Source of the DNA: Tetranychus cinnabarinus
Lineage: Eukaryota; Arthropoda; Arachnida; Trombidiformes; Tetranychidae
DNA length: 64,000 nt
Direction: 5' to 3'
NCBI GenBank assembly: GCA_022266195.1
Contig: WHVY01000002.1
Location: forward strand, 4,045,001 to 4,109,000
The notes below the pieces were generated by a model that was not told where the DNA came from, searched no databases, and saw only the letters and a list, made by a program, of their open reading frames with translations. Each line of letters begins with the position of its first letter. The stretch's first letter is position 1. Made by a program: the position numbers and the translations under genes. Below are positions 13,297 through 25,432 of this stretch, one piece after another.

Positions 13297-14174
13297 ACTA
13301 TCTGTCTGGTTGACACAATATCATCATAATTTACTCCCAGCTAAGAATATGATATGAATTCTTTTCAGAATAACAAAGTGTTTGCTTCACTTTTTTATCT
13401 TCTTTGCCTTCTTCGCGTTCACCAAACTTTTCTTCCCCTTTTCTTCCTGTTGAAGACTCAAAGACTAAACCCTGTTATCATTTTCATCATTATTCTCATT
13501 TATTCTTCATCATCATCCTTCCCAGTGAAACTTGTATAATATGTAATATTTGATATCATCAAGGGTAAAATTGAAGAAAGCAAAGAAAGGGAAGAAAAAG
13601 GGTGAAGAGAAAAGAAGAAAAAACAAAATAAAACAAATGAAAGGTTAATAAAGGTATAACCAAATACTATCATCATTTCCATTCAAACATTTCTTTTCCG
13701 TGATAATCATAATAATCAAGATGAATAAATAGATCATTTTATTCGTTTAGCAATGATTGCGATGAAAAAAAAGAAAAATTGGCACATTTTTCATGGGCCA
13801 AAGGGCCAATTTACTTTTTGCCAAAACTCTACATGTCAAAATGTTGATGCGAAAAACGAGAAAAAATCATTCTTTTTCCATTTGCCAAATTTTAAACGCT
13901 TCACATTTTTCGATTCCTAAAAAAATAATCGATTTTGATTATTGGGAAATCGATTCAATCTTCGATTTGAAAAGCACTTTGAATCGTTCGGAGGTCAAGT
14001 GGACGAATGACCTTAAATGACTTGGCAAATTTTAAGCGATTGTCCTTCAATTCCCAAAAGCATACGGTTCAAATATAATTAATCTAGCATGTTTGCTTCA
14101 TGAGATACCGAATAAAACGTGAAGTAAGGTTAAAAATATACTAGGCAAGACGATCGCTCGCCAGAATCGGAGCG

Positions 14175-14189
14175 TTAGGTTAGGTTAGA
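14175..14189 (-). repeat. Short TTAGG-type run
   Basis: About three TTAGG/TTAGGT units, the arthropod telomere repeat, lie at the edge of the innexin relic. Too short to be a telomere; most likely a fragment of an inserted element or a repair footprint. Confidence 0.6.
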
Positions 14190-14198
14190 TTGAATCTA

Positions 14199-14415
14199 TC
14201 ATATTGTTTGCGATGTCCTGGACGCTCTATCCATCCAACAAAAATATTCTAGCTTGGCTCGAGTTAAAGTAGGTAAGTCTGGGAGAAAACACTTGATTGG
14301 GTCTCCAAAATATTGCTGCATACCCACAAAAACAATTGCGATTGACAGCATTGCCATTGTTACCGTTGAATTTAGTTTAAAGATGTAATTTGCTATCTTG
14401 ATAGATGAAGGAGAA
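14199..14415 (-). pseudogene. Innexin N-terminal exon relic (truncated)
   Basis: On the minus strand a strong acceptor (CAATTTTTTCTCTTTTTAG) opens a frame that reads through a typical innexin first transmembrane segment and start of the first extracellular loop. The sequence is IFKLNSTVTMAMLSIAIVFV, then QQYFGDPIKC and FCWMD. The QYxGDPIxC block and the Cys-Trp about 20 residues later are innexin hallmarks. Innexins form gap-junction and non-junctional channels in protostomes and are normally about 350-400 aa. Here homology stops after CWMD (about 14,229), a stop follows at 14,201-14,199, and no donor is visible at the break. The sequence beyond it contains TTAGG units. A transposase relic lies on the opposite strand just upstream (14,445-14,669). 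A truncated pseudogene exon is likeliest; an exon of a live innexin with an unusual junction is less likely. Confidence 0.6.
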
Positions 14416-14444
14416 CTAAAAAGAGAAAAAATTGTGAGGACAGA

Positions 14445-14669
14445 ATAAGCTATCGCGAATGTAAGGCGAGTAAGGCATCGCAAGATGGTTTGTCTCTGTC
14501 CGCATCGAGAATTGCAAGCTTGACTGGTATGTCACAGCCTACAGCCTGGCGGATTTTGAGGAAAGATTTGAAACTAAAACCGTATCACATCAAACTCATG
14601 CACGCACTCAATGAGGATGATTTTGATAGAAGAATCGAGTGGTGTGATTCGGTTTTAGTTAGACTGTAA
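14445..14669 (+). mobile_element. Transposase relic (Tc1/mariner-like HTH region)
   Basis: An open plus-strand frame reads a helix-turn-helix segment of the kind found at the N-terminus of Tc1/mariner-superfamily transposases: a Ser-rich stretch, then LTGMSQPTAWRILRKDL, KLKPYHIKLMHAL, and NEDDFDRRIEWCD, ending in a stop. The order 'TxxSxxTVWRILRKxLxLxPYxIxLxxxLxxxDxxRRxxFC' is characteristic of these proteins. No catalytic DDE/DDD domain is seen downstream, so the copy is dead. It lies antisense to, and just upstream of, the innexin relic; the first residues of the long minus-strand frame there are only the antisense of this element. Confidence 0.6.
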
Positions 14670-14769
14670 GAACGCTAATAACAGAGCAACAAAACTTGAC
14701 CAGCCCGATTATTTGACCTGAAAAATATTATGGAACCTTCGTTTGTCCTCCTATAGCGTTAGGAGCGAT

Positions 14770-15010
14770 TTCTGACAAATGACCTTGATTGATCTTGACC
14801 TTGAAATATAGCAAATAGGTATAGAAAATTTTGCGATTTCAGAAAATGACCTTTTAATGTCAATTAGAGGTCAAATCCAGAATTGATTTTGAATAACCTT
14901 GAGCGTTTGAACTGTTCATTGTACAATCTGGATAAGCTTATGGTTCAAGTCTGAAGTCTGTAGCACTAACCGTCCGTGAGTTATGCCTACATGAAGGCGT
15001 AAAATGAAAA
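14770..15010. repeat. Dispersed repeat family, copy A (TGACCTTGA-rich)
   Basis: Aligns by eye with 31,964-32,140 over the core (GTCAATTAGAGGTCAAAT, then GAATAACCTTGAGCGTT) and on through AAGTCT..GTCTGT..CGTAAAATGAAA, with many substitutions. A shorter related copy is at 33,344-33,430. It carries two perfect TGACCTTGA elements (14,780 and 14,796). No coding capacity is visible. Likely a short non-autonomous transposon or decayed retroelement. Confidence 0.6.
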
Positions 15011-18000
15011 AAAACGCCCGATAGTCGGTTAGATAGTCGTAATTATGATGAAACCGCCACTCATATGATAGCTTAAATGAGACTGAATAGCTCTTTACAT
15101 AGAACCAAAATTGAACAGACACTTCAAAGGCTAAAAAATCAAATGAAAATTAACTGCGATTTCATCGAGATAATAATCGTTGAAAAAAATCGATTATAAT
15201 CGACGATTTGATTTAATCGCAGAAACACTTACTTTTCATGTCAAAATGTTGATTCGATAGCAAAAATGTTTTACTTTTAAACATTTTCTCGTCTTTTCCG
15301 TTGTCACCTCGCTTTACCATTAAACGTTTACTAATTTCCTTGATTGGACCCATCATGAACCCATTAGTTCTGGTCACAGAATTCTGAAATTTCATCTCAT
15401 TTTCCCTTCTCATCTAATTGTTTCACATTTTTTTTTGTCCTCAACTTTTTTCTTCGTTGATAATGTTTCAAGTGAAAGCAAACTGGAAACAAACAAACCC
15501 AATCAAGTTACCCAAACATAGTGAAGCATTAAAAAGCAAACACAAAAATATCTGTGATAACTTGAAGGGAAACAAAGACATTAAGGTTTGCAGCTGAAAG
15601 GGAAGAACAAGAAAACTGCTCATTTGGTTCATCGATTAGTCGCTTTTGTTATTCTCATCACAGGCATTATTATTTCAATTGAGCTAATCTCGAGCAGAAA
15701 AACTGAGTAAAGAAAATTTCAGGCAATTGAATCAAATTCCGGTAGACCAAAGGCTAGTGGTGAAACCCATGGAAACTCCATCATTCCAGTCTCTATTACC
15801 ATCTTTTCCGAATTCTTCATTCCTGAATTGTTCTTTTTTTACACCATTTTCTTAACACTTTACCCTGATAACTCATCACAATAGCCTTTTAAAGGCACCT
15901 TATCAGACTAATCCAAAGACTATTAATTTGCAAAAATCGATTCTCATTTCAATTCCAAGTTGAACTTCGAACCATCTTATCTTTAAACATTTTCCATCTC
16001 TTAACTTTCAGTATTCCATGAAATTCAATCATGGAATCATTTTGATAAAATTTCTTTATTCTTTCCATTTGCATTCCACAAAATTAGATTTGACTTTTCG
16101 AGCTTCACATTTCAATGTTGTCGAACTTTTTTTGTCTTTACTCAATATTCTTGGAAATCAATTGAAATTCAAAACCATGATCAATATCTAATTGAGATAA
16201 TCCATTGTGAATAGGAAAAGAGGTTTAATCTTTGAAATGGAAAAAAAGAGGAAAAAATTTAGCGAAAAGTAAATGCTCATGATTGAGATGAAGGGCAAGG
16301 ATGAGAAACTAATTAAACTGATTGAAATTTATCATGATAATCAACGAATCGCAAGGTAAAAGTGAATCTTAATGAATTTCTTTTCATCTTATTTCGCTTT
16401 CATTAAGCTTCTAATTAGCTAAACAATGAGGCGTATCCATCTACGTGTATTGATGATGCTCATGGTGAGCATGATGAAGGGATAATGAAAGAGGTTTGAT
16501 CTTTAAGATGTTGATGAAAAGTGGAAATATGATGAAGTAAAAGGATGCAGCAAACAACAAAAGTAGATGAATCCATAAGCTTCAAGATGAATAATGTGAA
16601 CTACTGAGGAAGCTTTAATGCTAATAATAACGGATAAGAAGGGATAAAAAACGGTGAAAAAAAAGAATAGTTAATGAGAATTTTTGTGATAATTTTTTCT
16701 ATTCTCTAGTTTTTTTTCCTTCTCTTTCTGTGAGCTTCTTGTTCATCTTTTGTTGTCTTGGACTATTTTCATTCAACCCGACCATTCTTGATGAAGATCA
16801 TGAAAGAGTTTCCAGATTTGATGAGTTTAAATAATTTCCATCTTGCAAGCGTTTATATCTCTTGTTCAATGTTCACCATGAAAATGTGATGAACCATTTC
16901 ATTTAATTAGAAAGTGAAAAGACTATTTTTATTATTATTAAATATACCATTATTAATGCACTCAAATTACTTGTTATTATTCGTTGTTTAGCTTTTCTCT
17001 TTTTCTTCCTTCGCTTTTTTTTCTGGCCTTATATTATCGAGCTTTATACAGCTTCTCCTGAGTATTACTGAATCATCAGCTTACTCTTCATCATTACCAT
17101 CATCATGATGTATTACATGAAAATAATGTTAACTATTGTTGTTACCTCAAACTATTTTTAAAATCTTTTTTCTTCTTTCTCTTTTCCACTTTTCCATGTA
17201 AACATTTTCATCATCCACTTTTGATTATCCATTATAATCAATGTAATTATTGCATTAAATTATTATCTATTTTTACTTTTTTTCATTTTCTTTTTCATTC
17301 CAAGTTTTAAGATGAAAGACGAAAGTCTCTTTATTCAATGGATCACGTTTATGGCTTTTCAAAGTTGGCTTTACATTTAATCTTGTTAAACAGTGAAAAA
17401 TGTCGATGCTTTTAACCAGAAATGAAATGTTTATCAGCATCAAATTGTATTTTTATCGGTTCAAGTTAATCTCATTTATTGATCAAAGGTGCCTTTCAAT
17501 AAATAATTGCGCTTTTTAAACAAACTGACAAAATGTTGAGAAATATTTGCAGTTTTCAGAATCAAGTTTGACAGCAATGTTAACCTAATCTGTGGCTGTG
17601 TAGGTGTTGAAGGTTCACCCACTGATCTCGATTAGACTCATCACAACACAGTCTTGTTTGCTTCAGGATAGAAACACAGCCCCATGCTTTATACATATTT
17701 GTGAAGTTTTCATGTAAAATTTTCTATTCCCTAAGCCACTCAGGGACCAGTAATAAGCGTTTAACATCGAAAATATTTTCGAATTTGCTCAATGAAGTCA
17801 TAATCGGAAACGATTTAAAGAATTCACTTGAAGTTTTGAATTTTGGTGCGATTAGTTTTCCAACTATGAGTCCATCAGGTTAAAAAGTGCTAGGCATGAG
17901 TTTATTACAAGTTGATAAATAAGCTGAATAAAAGTCGAAAAGGATAAAAATAAATTTAGTCATTAAAAAGCCGCAACTGGGATCAATACACTATATCATT

Positions 18001-20777
18001 AACTGTTACGATATCATCAATTTGTTGTCACATAAATAATGCAAAATAATCCGATGATGGCATTGAACTTACACTCGATAATCCAGTCAATTGGATTGCA
18101 GTCTCAGAAAGCCTTGACTTTACTCAATATAACAAAACTCAACATTTCCCATAAACATATTTATAAATATTAGGCTATCAAGTCAGTAGTAGACTTTGGT
18201 TTTGTGATCAAAATGCATAAAAAACATTTTCAAGATTTTTTGTTCGAATTGTTTTCTTTTTGCTTTCTGTCACTTTTGAAGTTCAATCCAGCTGCTCATT
18301 AAATGTAATGAAATGATATTTTAATTTTGGAAAAAAAGTTTCATGATGGAAAGTTTCACAATATCAATTTTTCTTGATTGATTGACTGAAGGTTGAACAG
18401 AAATATAAATGATAACAAAGCCTGTTAGATATATTTTAAGTAATAAACTGATAAAGAGGCAAGTAAGGCTAACAAGATGTAATATGAACATGTCACTTTG
18501 GTTATGAAAAAAAGATGAAAAAGCTTATGGATTATATATATTTTGTCTTTAGTGACCAAAGGTATTGACAAGTGATAAAGTGACCAATTTTTTTCTTCCT
18601 CCTCATCATCATCGTCCTTTACTTCCTCTCTCTCTCTTTCCTCCTCCAACAACTTAATTGAAAGTTGTTCTTGGTTGATCTTATTCGGATCTCTGCAAAT
18701 GTCAGGTAAACATGCAAGTCTTGATAAATTTTCAGCAATAAAGAGTAATAATAATGGAAAGAAACGAAAAACAAAAACAAAACATTTCCAATGAAACTGA
18801 TCTTCAGATAATGCTTGAAGATGAGGAAACAAAAAGTTGTGCATTAAATGGGATTGGATAAGTTGGTTAATTGGGAAAGATATTTTGTTGTTGAAACAAG
18901 AATGACAGCAAAATAAAGGTAAAAGTTGTTGGTATATTAATAACCCAAATTTATCCCTTTTTGGTTCCAACAGTTTGTACAGGGTCACCATCTGGACACT
19001 GTATCTCAAACCTGAAAGCTAATATTGTGCTCAGAATGTCACAGAACTCAATTTCTTAACATTTTCCATCTCGAAATGAATGCAAGTTTCGATGGAGCAC
19101 ATTTTAAACTTGTCCAATCTCTCCACAGCATATCTTTTCAACGGACAAAGCTGCTAGAAAAAGTTGAAAAAAGCTCGAAATCGCTTAGTTTCGTTCTCAA
19201 TCAAACAACTGCTCAAGAACTCAATACCAAAATACCTCGATAAACAGATTTATCGAAAGAATCCACAAACCGAGAGTTTAAAGACTTTGTTGGCTTGCAT
19301 TTATGAAATTTTAGTTGAAATTTCCTCTGATCGACAGTTTTTGAGAAAATCGAGACCAAAGTTGAAACTTCGATCGCTTTTTGTTCAATCGCATTATGGA
19401 ACCAGATTTTTTCATGAAACTCATTTTTATGATATGACTTTTGATGATCAACCAAAAATTGTATTTTGAGAAATAAAATTTTCTGTTTCTTCATAAGAGA
19501 TCGGTTCGACTTTCAGTTAAACCACATTCTGCGACTCGAAGAGTTAGAGAGGTGGAACTTATTTTTCGATAAAAATTGTTGGTACACATCATCAATCGAA
19601 TACTTTTTTCAGTTTAAAGACTGTTCTCTTGATTTTGGCAATCGACCAAAAACTTTGAGTCTCATTTCTCAAATCGATAAATACTTTTTTATATTAAACT
19701 TAAAGCATATGTCGCAAACAACCTAGCATGATCATCACTCGAATATTTCGATAATTTTTGTATATTTTGATGGCTGAAGCTGGAATTTCAACTTTCGATG
19801 TTTTCGAAGTCTCTCTTGTTAGATTGTCACCCTGTATTTTGGGCATTAAGTTTGTTTCTGTTTGATTCAATTTTGTCTTTTTTTTCAAACTAAATTCAAT
19901 GTTACCTCTTAAGATGGACAATTGTGAATTAGTTGGACTTTACTCGCGGTTATTTCATTTCATTGTATTTCTTGATTGGACTTGATCATTTCTGTGTTAT
20001 CCTTAAAAGCGTATTAACAAGAAACAAAATGATAATAATAATGATTGGAGGAAAAATATTTCTTAATAACCTTTAATCAATCTCCTTTAATCCTTTAATC
20101 GATGAAACTGTTCTATATTTATGTTCAAGCCAATTGTCCACTTGTCAGGTTGTCCAATCAATAGTAAAGTTATTGTTTTTTCTCGACCAACCTTACCAAT
20201 TATGCTTTTCATTATTACCTTTGTCTTAGTGGATTTTACAGATTAAAGGATTCACTTGTTTGCCTCTTTTTTGCCCTTCATAATGTAGGCGTATTGCATT
20301 TTAATCTTACATTGTTAATAATATTATTAACAGTTATGAAACGAAAACCCATAAATTATTAACTTCAATAAAGTTTACCTTTTTTCGCTTCCTTAATTAT
20401 TGAACCAAATTTACCGGTGTAAATCAATATTTCAGCTTCTTCTGAATTACCCAAGTGACTTAATCAGTAATCTTGACCTTTGGTCATAACTTTCCTTCCT
20501 TCATGATACTTATTTTATATTCATTTAACGTTATCAATATAAACACTTGATTGTTTAACAAATCAATAGTCATAACCGAGGACTTTTGAGTCTAAATAAC
20601 ATTTCATTGTCTTGTTTCCCTGTTGAGATGATTGGCCTTAGGATGCGATCATTTAAGGTCAAAAGTTGACAAATGATTCACATAAACACGAGTAAGACAG
20701 CCTCAAGCCATGCTCTTACGCTCAAATAGGAACAGTTAAATGATGCTTACCACAAATCAATAATCTTAATTAAGCAG
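15011..20777. other. Intergenic DNA, no gene recognised
   Basis: AT-rich, with pyrimidine runs and trinucleotide ATC/ATT patches. The longest frame (194 codons, minus, 19,009-18,425) has a low-complexity acidic centre, no recognisable domain and no splice context. A TCGA-rich segment at about 19,030-19,740 has several mid-length frames on both strands but none convincing. Confidence 0.45.
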
Positions 20778-20848
20778 TCCAAATAGGATTTGAACCTCTA
20801 ACCTCAACTTTAAATAACTTGAGATAAGCCACTCAGGCAATTTAGGTT
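20778..20848 (-). tRNA. tRNA-like element (degenerate tRNA or SINE head)
   Basis: On the minus strand a pol III A-box (TTGCCTGAGTGG, 20,840-20,829) is followed at tRNA-like spacing by a B-box (GGTTCAAATCC, 20,796-20,786). The D-arm resembles tRNA-Leu/Ser (GCCTGAGTGG). The region between the boxes is shortened and an acceptor stem can be paired only imperfectly (CC.AAAT with ATTTGG). It is therefore probably not a working tRNA, but a tRNA pseudogene or the head of a tRNA-derived SINE. Confidence 0.45.
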
Positions 20849-23800
20849 CAAACTCCGAACACAATTTCTTGAAAACTACCGACTCGAGAAATTTTTACTA
20901 ACAAAACTGAATTCAGCCTTTATGCCTTACAACGCCGCTTTACTCCTTTTTTGCAACGAATGATCGAAACTTTCAAATGATCATTTTTTTCGAAAATCGA
21001 GAAACAATGATGTTCTTTATGTTGACGAATCAAAGAATCATCTGACTGCTTTTGCTGTGATTTGTAATTGCTCAAGTTGCAATAGCAAATAGTTTATTTG
21101 TGTTAGACTTTCCCACAGTTTCGCTATTAAATGATCTCAATGACTGATAATTGGATGCTTTGAGAAATGAACAATTTGTTATAAGCGATAATGGTCATCA
21201 TGTAATTCAATTAGTGTTTCCAGTTTCAATTGAGTGAAGGTCAAGTGTACACGAGTAAAGTCATCATTATTTCGAGAAAGAAAACAAGCCAACAGTAAAA
21301 AAAAGAAGGCAAAAACGAAAAGAGAAAATGCGAACTTCGAACCTGAACAAAAGCAAAAGAAAGACAAATAAGGTAAAGTTGAAAGGTTTTCAAAGGTTAA
21401 CAAAAGGCAATCATTTAAAACAAAAGTTGATTCCATTCAATTTCTTTCCTTACAAGGTTCCAACATGATTGCCAGTCGTTAATGAAAGCATCCCGAATAA
21501 CATGGCTTCAAATATAATCTCTGCCTCTGAATCCATTACAATTGAAGTCTGTTTCCCTCCCACAGTCGTTATCATCATCATTATCGTCATCTATGGTCAA
21601 GTGTATCAGTAAAGCTTGAAAGATAAGGTTAAGGTGGATAAATAATGGTGAGATTAAAGGGAAAAGTGAAAATGAAATCGATAACTTTGATCAGGTTTGA
21701 AGGGACAAAAAGAGAGAGAGAAGCGTAAAAGAAGATTTATTCACTTGATTAGTCTGTTAGTGAGTTAATCCGTTCATCCAAGCAAAATGTTGCATTCCTT
21801 ATAATAAACTTTACTTTAATCACATCAAACAGAAGATATTTAGTATCAAATAAAAGCTCAATGATAATAATCTCAATTACTATTGCAAGAGAAACAATCA
21901 AGTTGGATAAAAAATGAAATTTCATTTAACCTTTGGATTCGCTTGTGAGTTTCATCTGAATAAAGGTGTCAAAAGGTATCATGAAATGTTTACTAATTTA
22001 CACTCGTTTGACATCATTCATCATGAAATGTTTTTTGAACTTTTGTTCTATTCTCTCACCGATTCTGTGAGATTCTCAATTTTGAGCGATGCTAATGAAA
22101 CAGATTATCAACTGATTCATCATTTGTAATGAGTTGGTGGGAATATTTTCACGCCGATGGAGCGAATAACAATTTTCATTTCAAACGATTCTCTGTCTTG
22201 CCTTTTCATTTTCATGATCATTTGTTGTACAAATTTTTTTATCTTTTTTTGCTCTCTTTCTTTTCTCTGGCAAAATGAAAAGTTATCAAACAGGGAATGA
22301 TGAAAATAATGGTTTATCTGAAAAGAGAGAAGAGAAAAAATTGAGGAAAAAAAGTGATAAAAAAAAGAGATGATGTTGATGATGATATGAGTTGGGCTCA
22401 ACTAGTTAGGAATTAACCATGCATTTCAAATTGAAATGAAGACGATATTGGCAAGTTTTTATGGAAGAAAGAAAAGACTTGCTCTGAATATTTGATCGAC
22501 TTGCTTTTTTTTCTGCTCTCACTTTGGGTGAGAAAATGAAATGAACATATGATATTGCATTAATAATATTTGTAACATTATCGTAATACCATTGATTAGC
22601 TGAATAAATTATCTTGCCTTCTTTGCCTCGGAATCTCTCTTCATCTCTTTGATTTTATGACAACTTTTTTCCACACTTTTGTGCTTTCGATTATTTTTTC
22701 CAATTTCATGCCAAAAATAGTAATGATCATAACTAATGTTTATCTAAATCTACATTTTGACCTTTGTAAGCGACTTTTTGCTCTAACCAATTTCAGATCT
22801 CAAAACGATTTCCTTGCATTTACTTAACTAACTTTCAAGCATATTTACGAAGTTTTTAAAGAGTACAGCTCTGTAACATACCAGAGCAGAAGTGAGACAT
22901 CATGCGACTTTTCTTTCGAAGTCGACTCAATCAAAAACCTGAAATGTGAAGACGATGAAGGATTAACTTACAAATGACTCAAATGGCCGTTCAACCCACT
23001 TTCTGTCACTTCAACGTCAAAATCTAAAAACTTTTTATCCAGAACTTTAACGTGATTATTTTCTGCTCAATATCAATTCCAAAGTGCTCTTTAAAATTTG
23101 ATCGCAATGCACTTATTTTTTAAACTCACAAACGCATCTATTCTCCTCGAGCCTTTCAGTTCCAACAATTACACTGAATTACAGTCGAGATCTCAATGAT
23201 TGTGGGTTTGCTATCTTTTGGTCTTATTCTTGACAGAATACTTGAAACATTGATAAAGAAAATGTTTTAAAGAAACTGAACTTTACAATTTCAATCAAAA
23301 TGAAGAGACAACCTTGTGATTAAACAAGTTGTTTTGTGTTCAACATTCAAATTTAATAGGAAAAGAAATGAGGAGAAAACTTAATCTGAAATTAAACAAC
23401 ATTTCATTGTATCAACATGAACAGTAATAACAAGATAATAATAGTTTGTAAAGTAATACATGAAATGATAAATTAAAGACTAACTTGAATCTTTATTTTT
23501 ATTTTCCCATTCAACTTGAATCTCTTTGTAAGCTTTTGCTTCAAACAATTTGAAATGAAAAGAGCAACTCTTCAAACCCAGTTATTACGGTAGACAACAT
23601 CAGCTGATTACTTTTACACTTTCAATCCAATATTTCATGAGCAATTTCGTGAAATGATAATTTCATTTGTTTTCCTTTTATTTGTTTCGTTTCGCTGTTA
23701 TTCCATTAAATCCAACCTTTAAATGTAACTTGAAGATGCATCAAAACTCAACTTGAATAAGCAAAGGAAAATGTAAAATGTAAACATTTTTTTCCAAGTC

Positions 23801-25365
23801 AAGAGCAATAAATGCATTTTGAAGAGAAGCAAAATTTATGGAAATTTCATCAATAAATTAGTTCGATAATTTTGCACAGAAAATGGAAATGTTTTCAAAT
23901 TTTCTTTCGATTTTCGATCATCAAGGAAAACCTCATTTTCCTCGTCATTTGAATAAAGGTTATTGTTGATTACATCTTGATTTATAGCAAATATTTACCT
24001 CGATGGATTCAATGAATATCTGTCTGTGCGTAAAACTCGAGCTCAACCGATAACATCATTATACCAATTATTCAGTCAATCTAATGAATCGAATATTTTC
24101 ATCATCACTTTTTACCATGAATATGTTTCTATGCCAAGAATAATATCTCTTTCTGGTTCACTGTTTATCGATTATTTTTTCTTTCTTTCTCTTGTTCATA
24201 CTCTGAAATGATTTGGAAGAATATCAAGTTCAAATAATGTAAATTAACTGATAAATCAAGGTTTCGCTTGTGTACGAAATGTGAGGCAAAATCAATGAGT
24301 AAAGAGACAAAAAGAATGGAATTTTCCATGAAAAAGATAATTTATGTAACAATGATGATAATGTTTATCTGATTTGGTAAACAATTATTCTTGACAATAT
24401 TCATAAGTTTCATATTGATTTACAAGTTGCAACTTTGACTTTCATCTTCAACTTTACCATCAAACCATCAATCATAACATTTTCAGGAAAATCCAAAGTA
24501 TTTGATTAACGAGACTCGGAAAGAAAAGAGAGGAAAAAAATGTTGCCAGAAAAGAGTGAAAGGCAAACATCTTTAACCAAAGAAAATGTTGCTCATGAAC
24601 TTTTACTTTTTTGTCTCAAAGAATTTGAAAAATATTCTTTATCAAGGAAAATGAAATTTTTTCAAAGTTGCGACTGAAGGCTTGATTCAATTCATCAGGC
24701 TGTTTTGCACCTTTAATTTCTCTTGAATTACCTACCGGTAACTCGATTCCCGTGTGAGTAACTCTTCTAGTTGCTAAGTTATTCACATTCAACATCCCAC
24801 TCATGACCATCTGATAACCTTGTAGTTGGTCAGTGCATCTCAAGGTAGCGCAATAGATATAAATAGATCTTCTGTAGTATCATAGATACTTCGTAATTAA
24901 AACTTATGATTGATCTTTGTTATTTGTATTGACAAAGAAAATGTCAAAAATTCTATCCTATTGGCGATCTAAATTCCTAATTAACTGCTCGATAATAAGG
25001 ATTGATGACTTTTCTCTCTTGTTTCTTACCATTGCATCTATGAAATTACTAGACTAATAATGCATTGGTTCCATTGGAATTGTGGTAAATGTTAAAGCAA
25101 ACCAAAATCCGAGAATGATAAATGTCAAATTATAATCAACTCCGCTGCCATTATTGTATAAGTAACAAGCGAAATGTTAAACTGTTTAATCAAGTACAAG
25201 AATGAATAGATAACAAAGTGCCTTAAAGGTGAGTAATTTACTTAACAATGACTATCTGTTCAAAATAAATTGGAAAATTTCGAATCGTAATGATGCAGAC
25301 TCAAAATTCATCACTCTTCATTAGTACAAGGAACGTAAGATCAGAGCAAAACTTGGATGATTAAA

Positions 25366-25432
25366 TTTTCAAGGTCATTTACGGAAATTCAACCTTGACA
25401 TTTAGAGGTCATTTGAAGGTCAAAATAAAATA
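25366..25432. repeat. Dispersed repeat family, probable inverted copy D
   Basis: Read on the reverse strand, this matches the TGACCT...TGTCAA...TGACCTTGA pattern of the copies at 14.8, 32.0 and 33.4 kb. It contains TCAAGGTCA at 25,369-25,377. Short and diverged. Confidence 0.4.

Noticed and set aside
18425..19009. 194-codon minus-strand open frame
   Set aside because: Low-complexity acidic centre derived from a CTC/CAT-rich run on the plus strand; no recognisable family and no exon signals.
24616..24843. 75-codon minus-strand frame with tRNA-like wording (CTCGATTCCCG)
   Set aside because: No A-box at the right spacing and no stem pairing; may be an old repeat but too weak to call.
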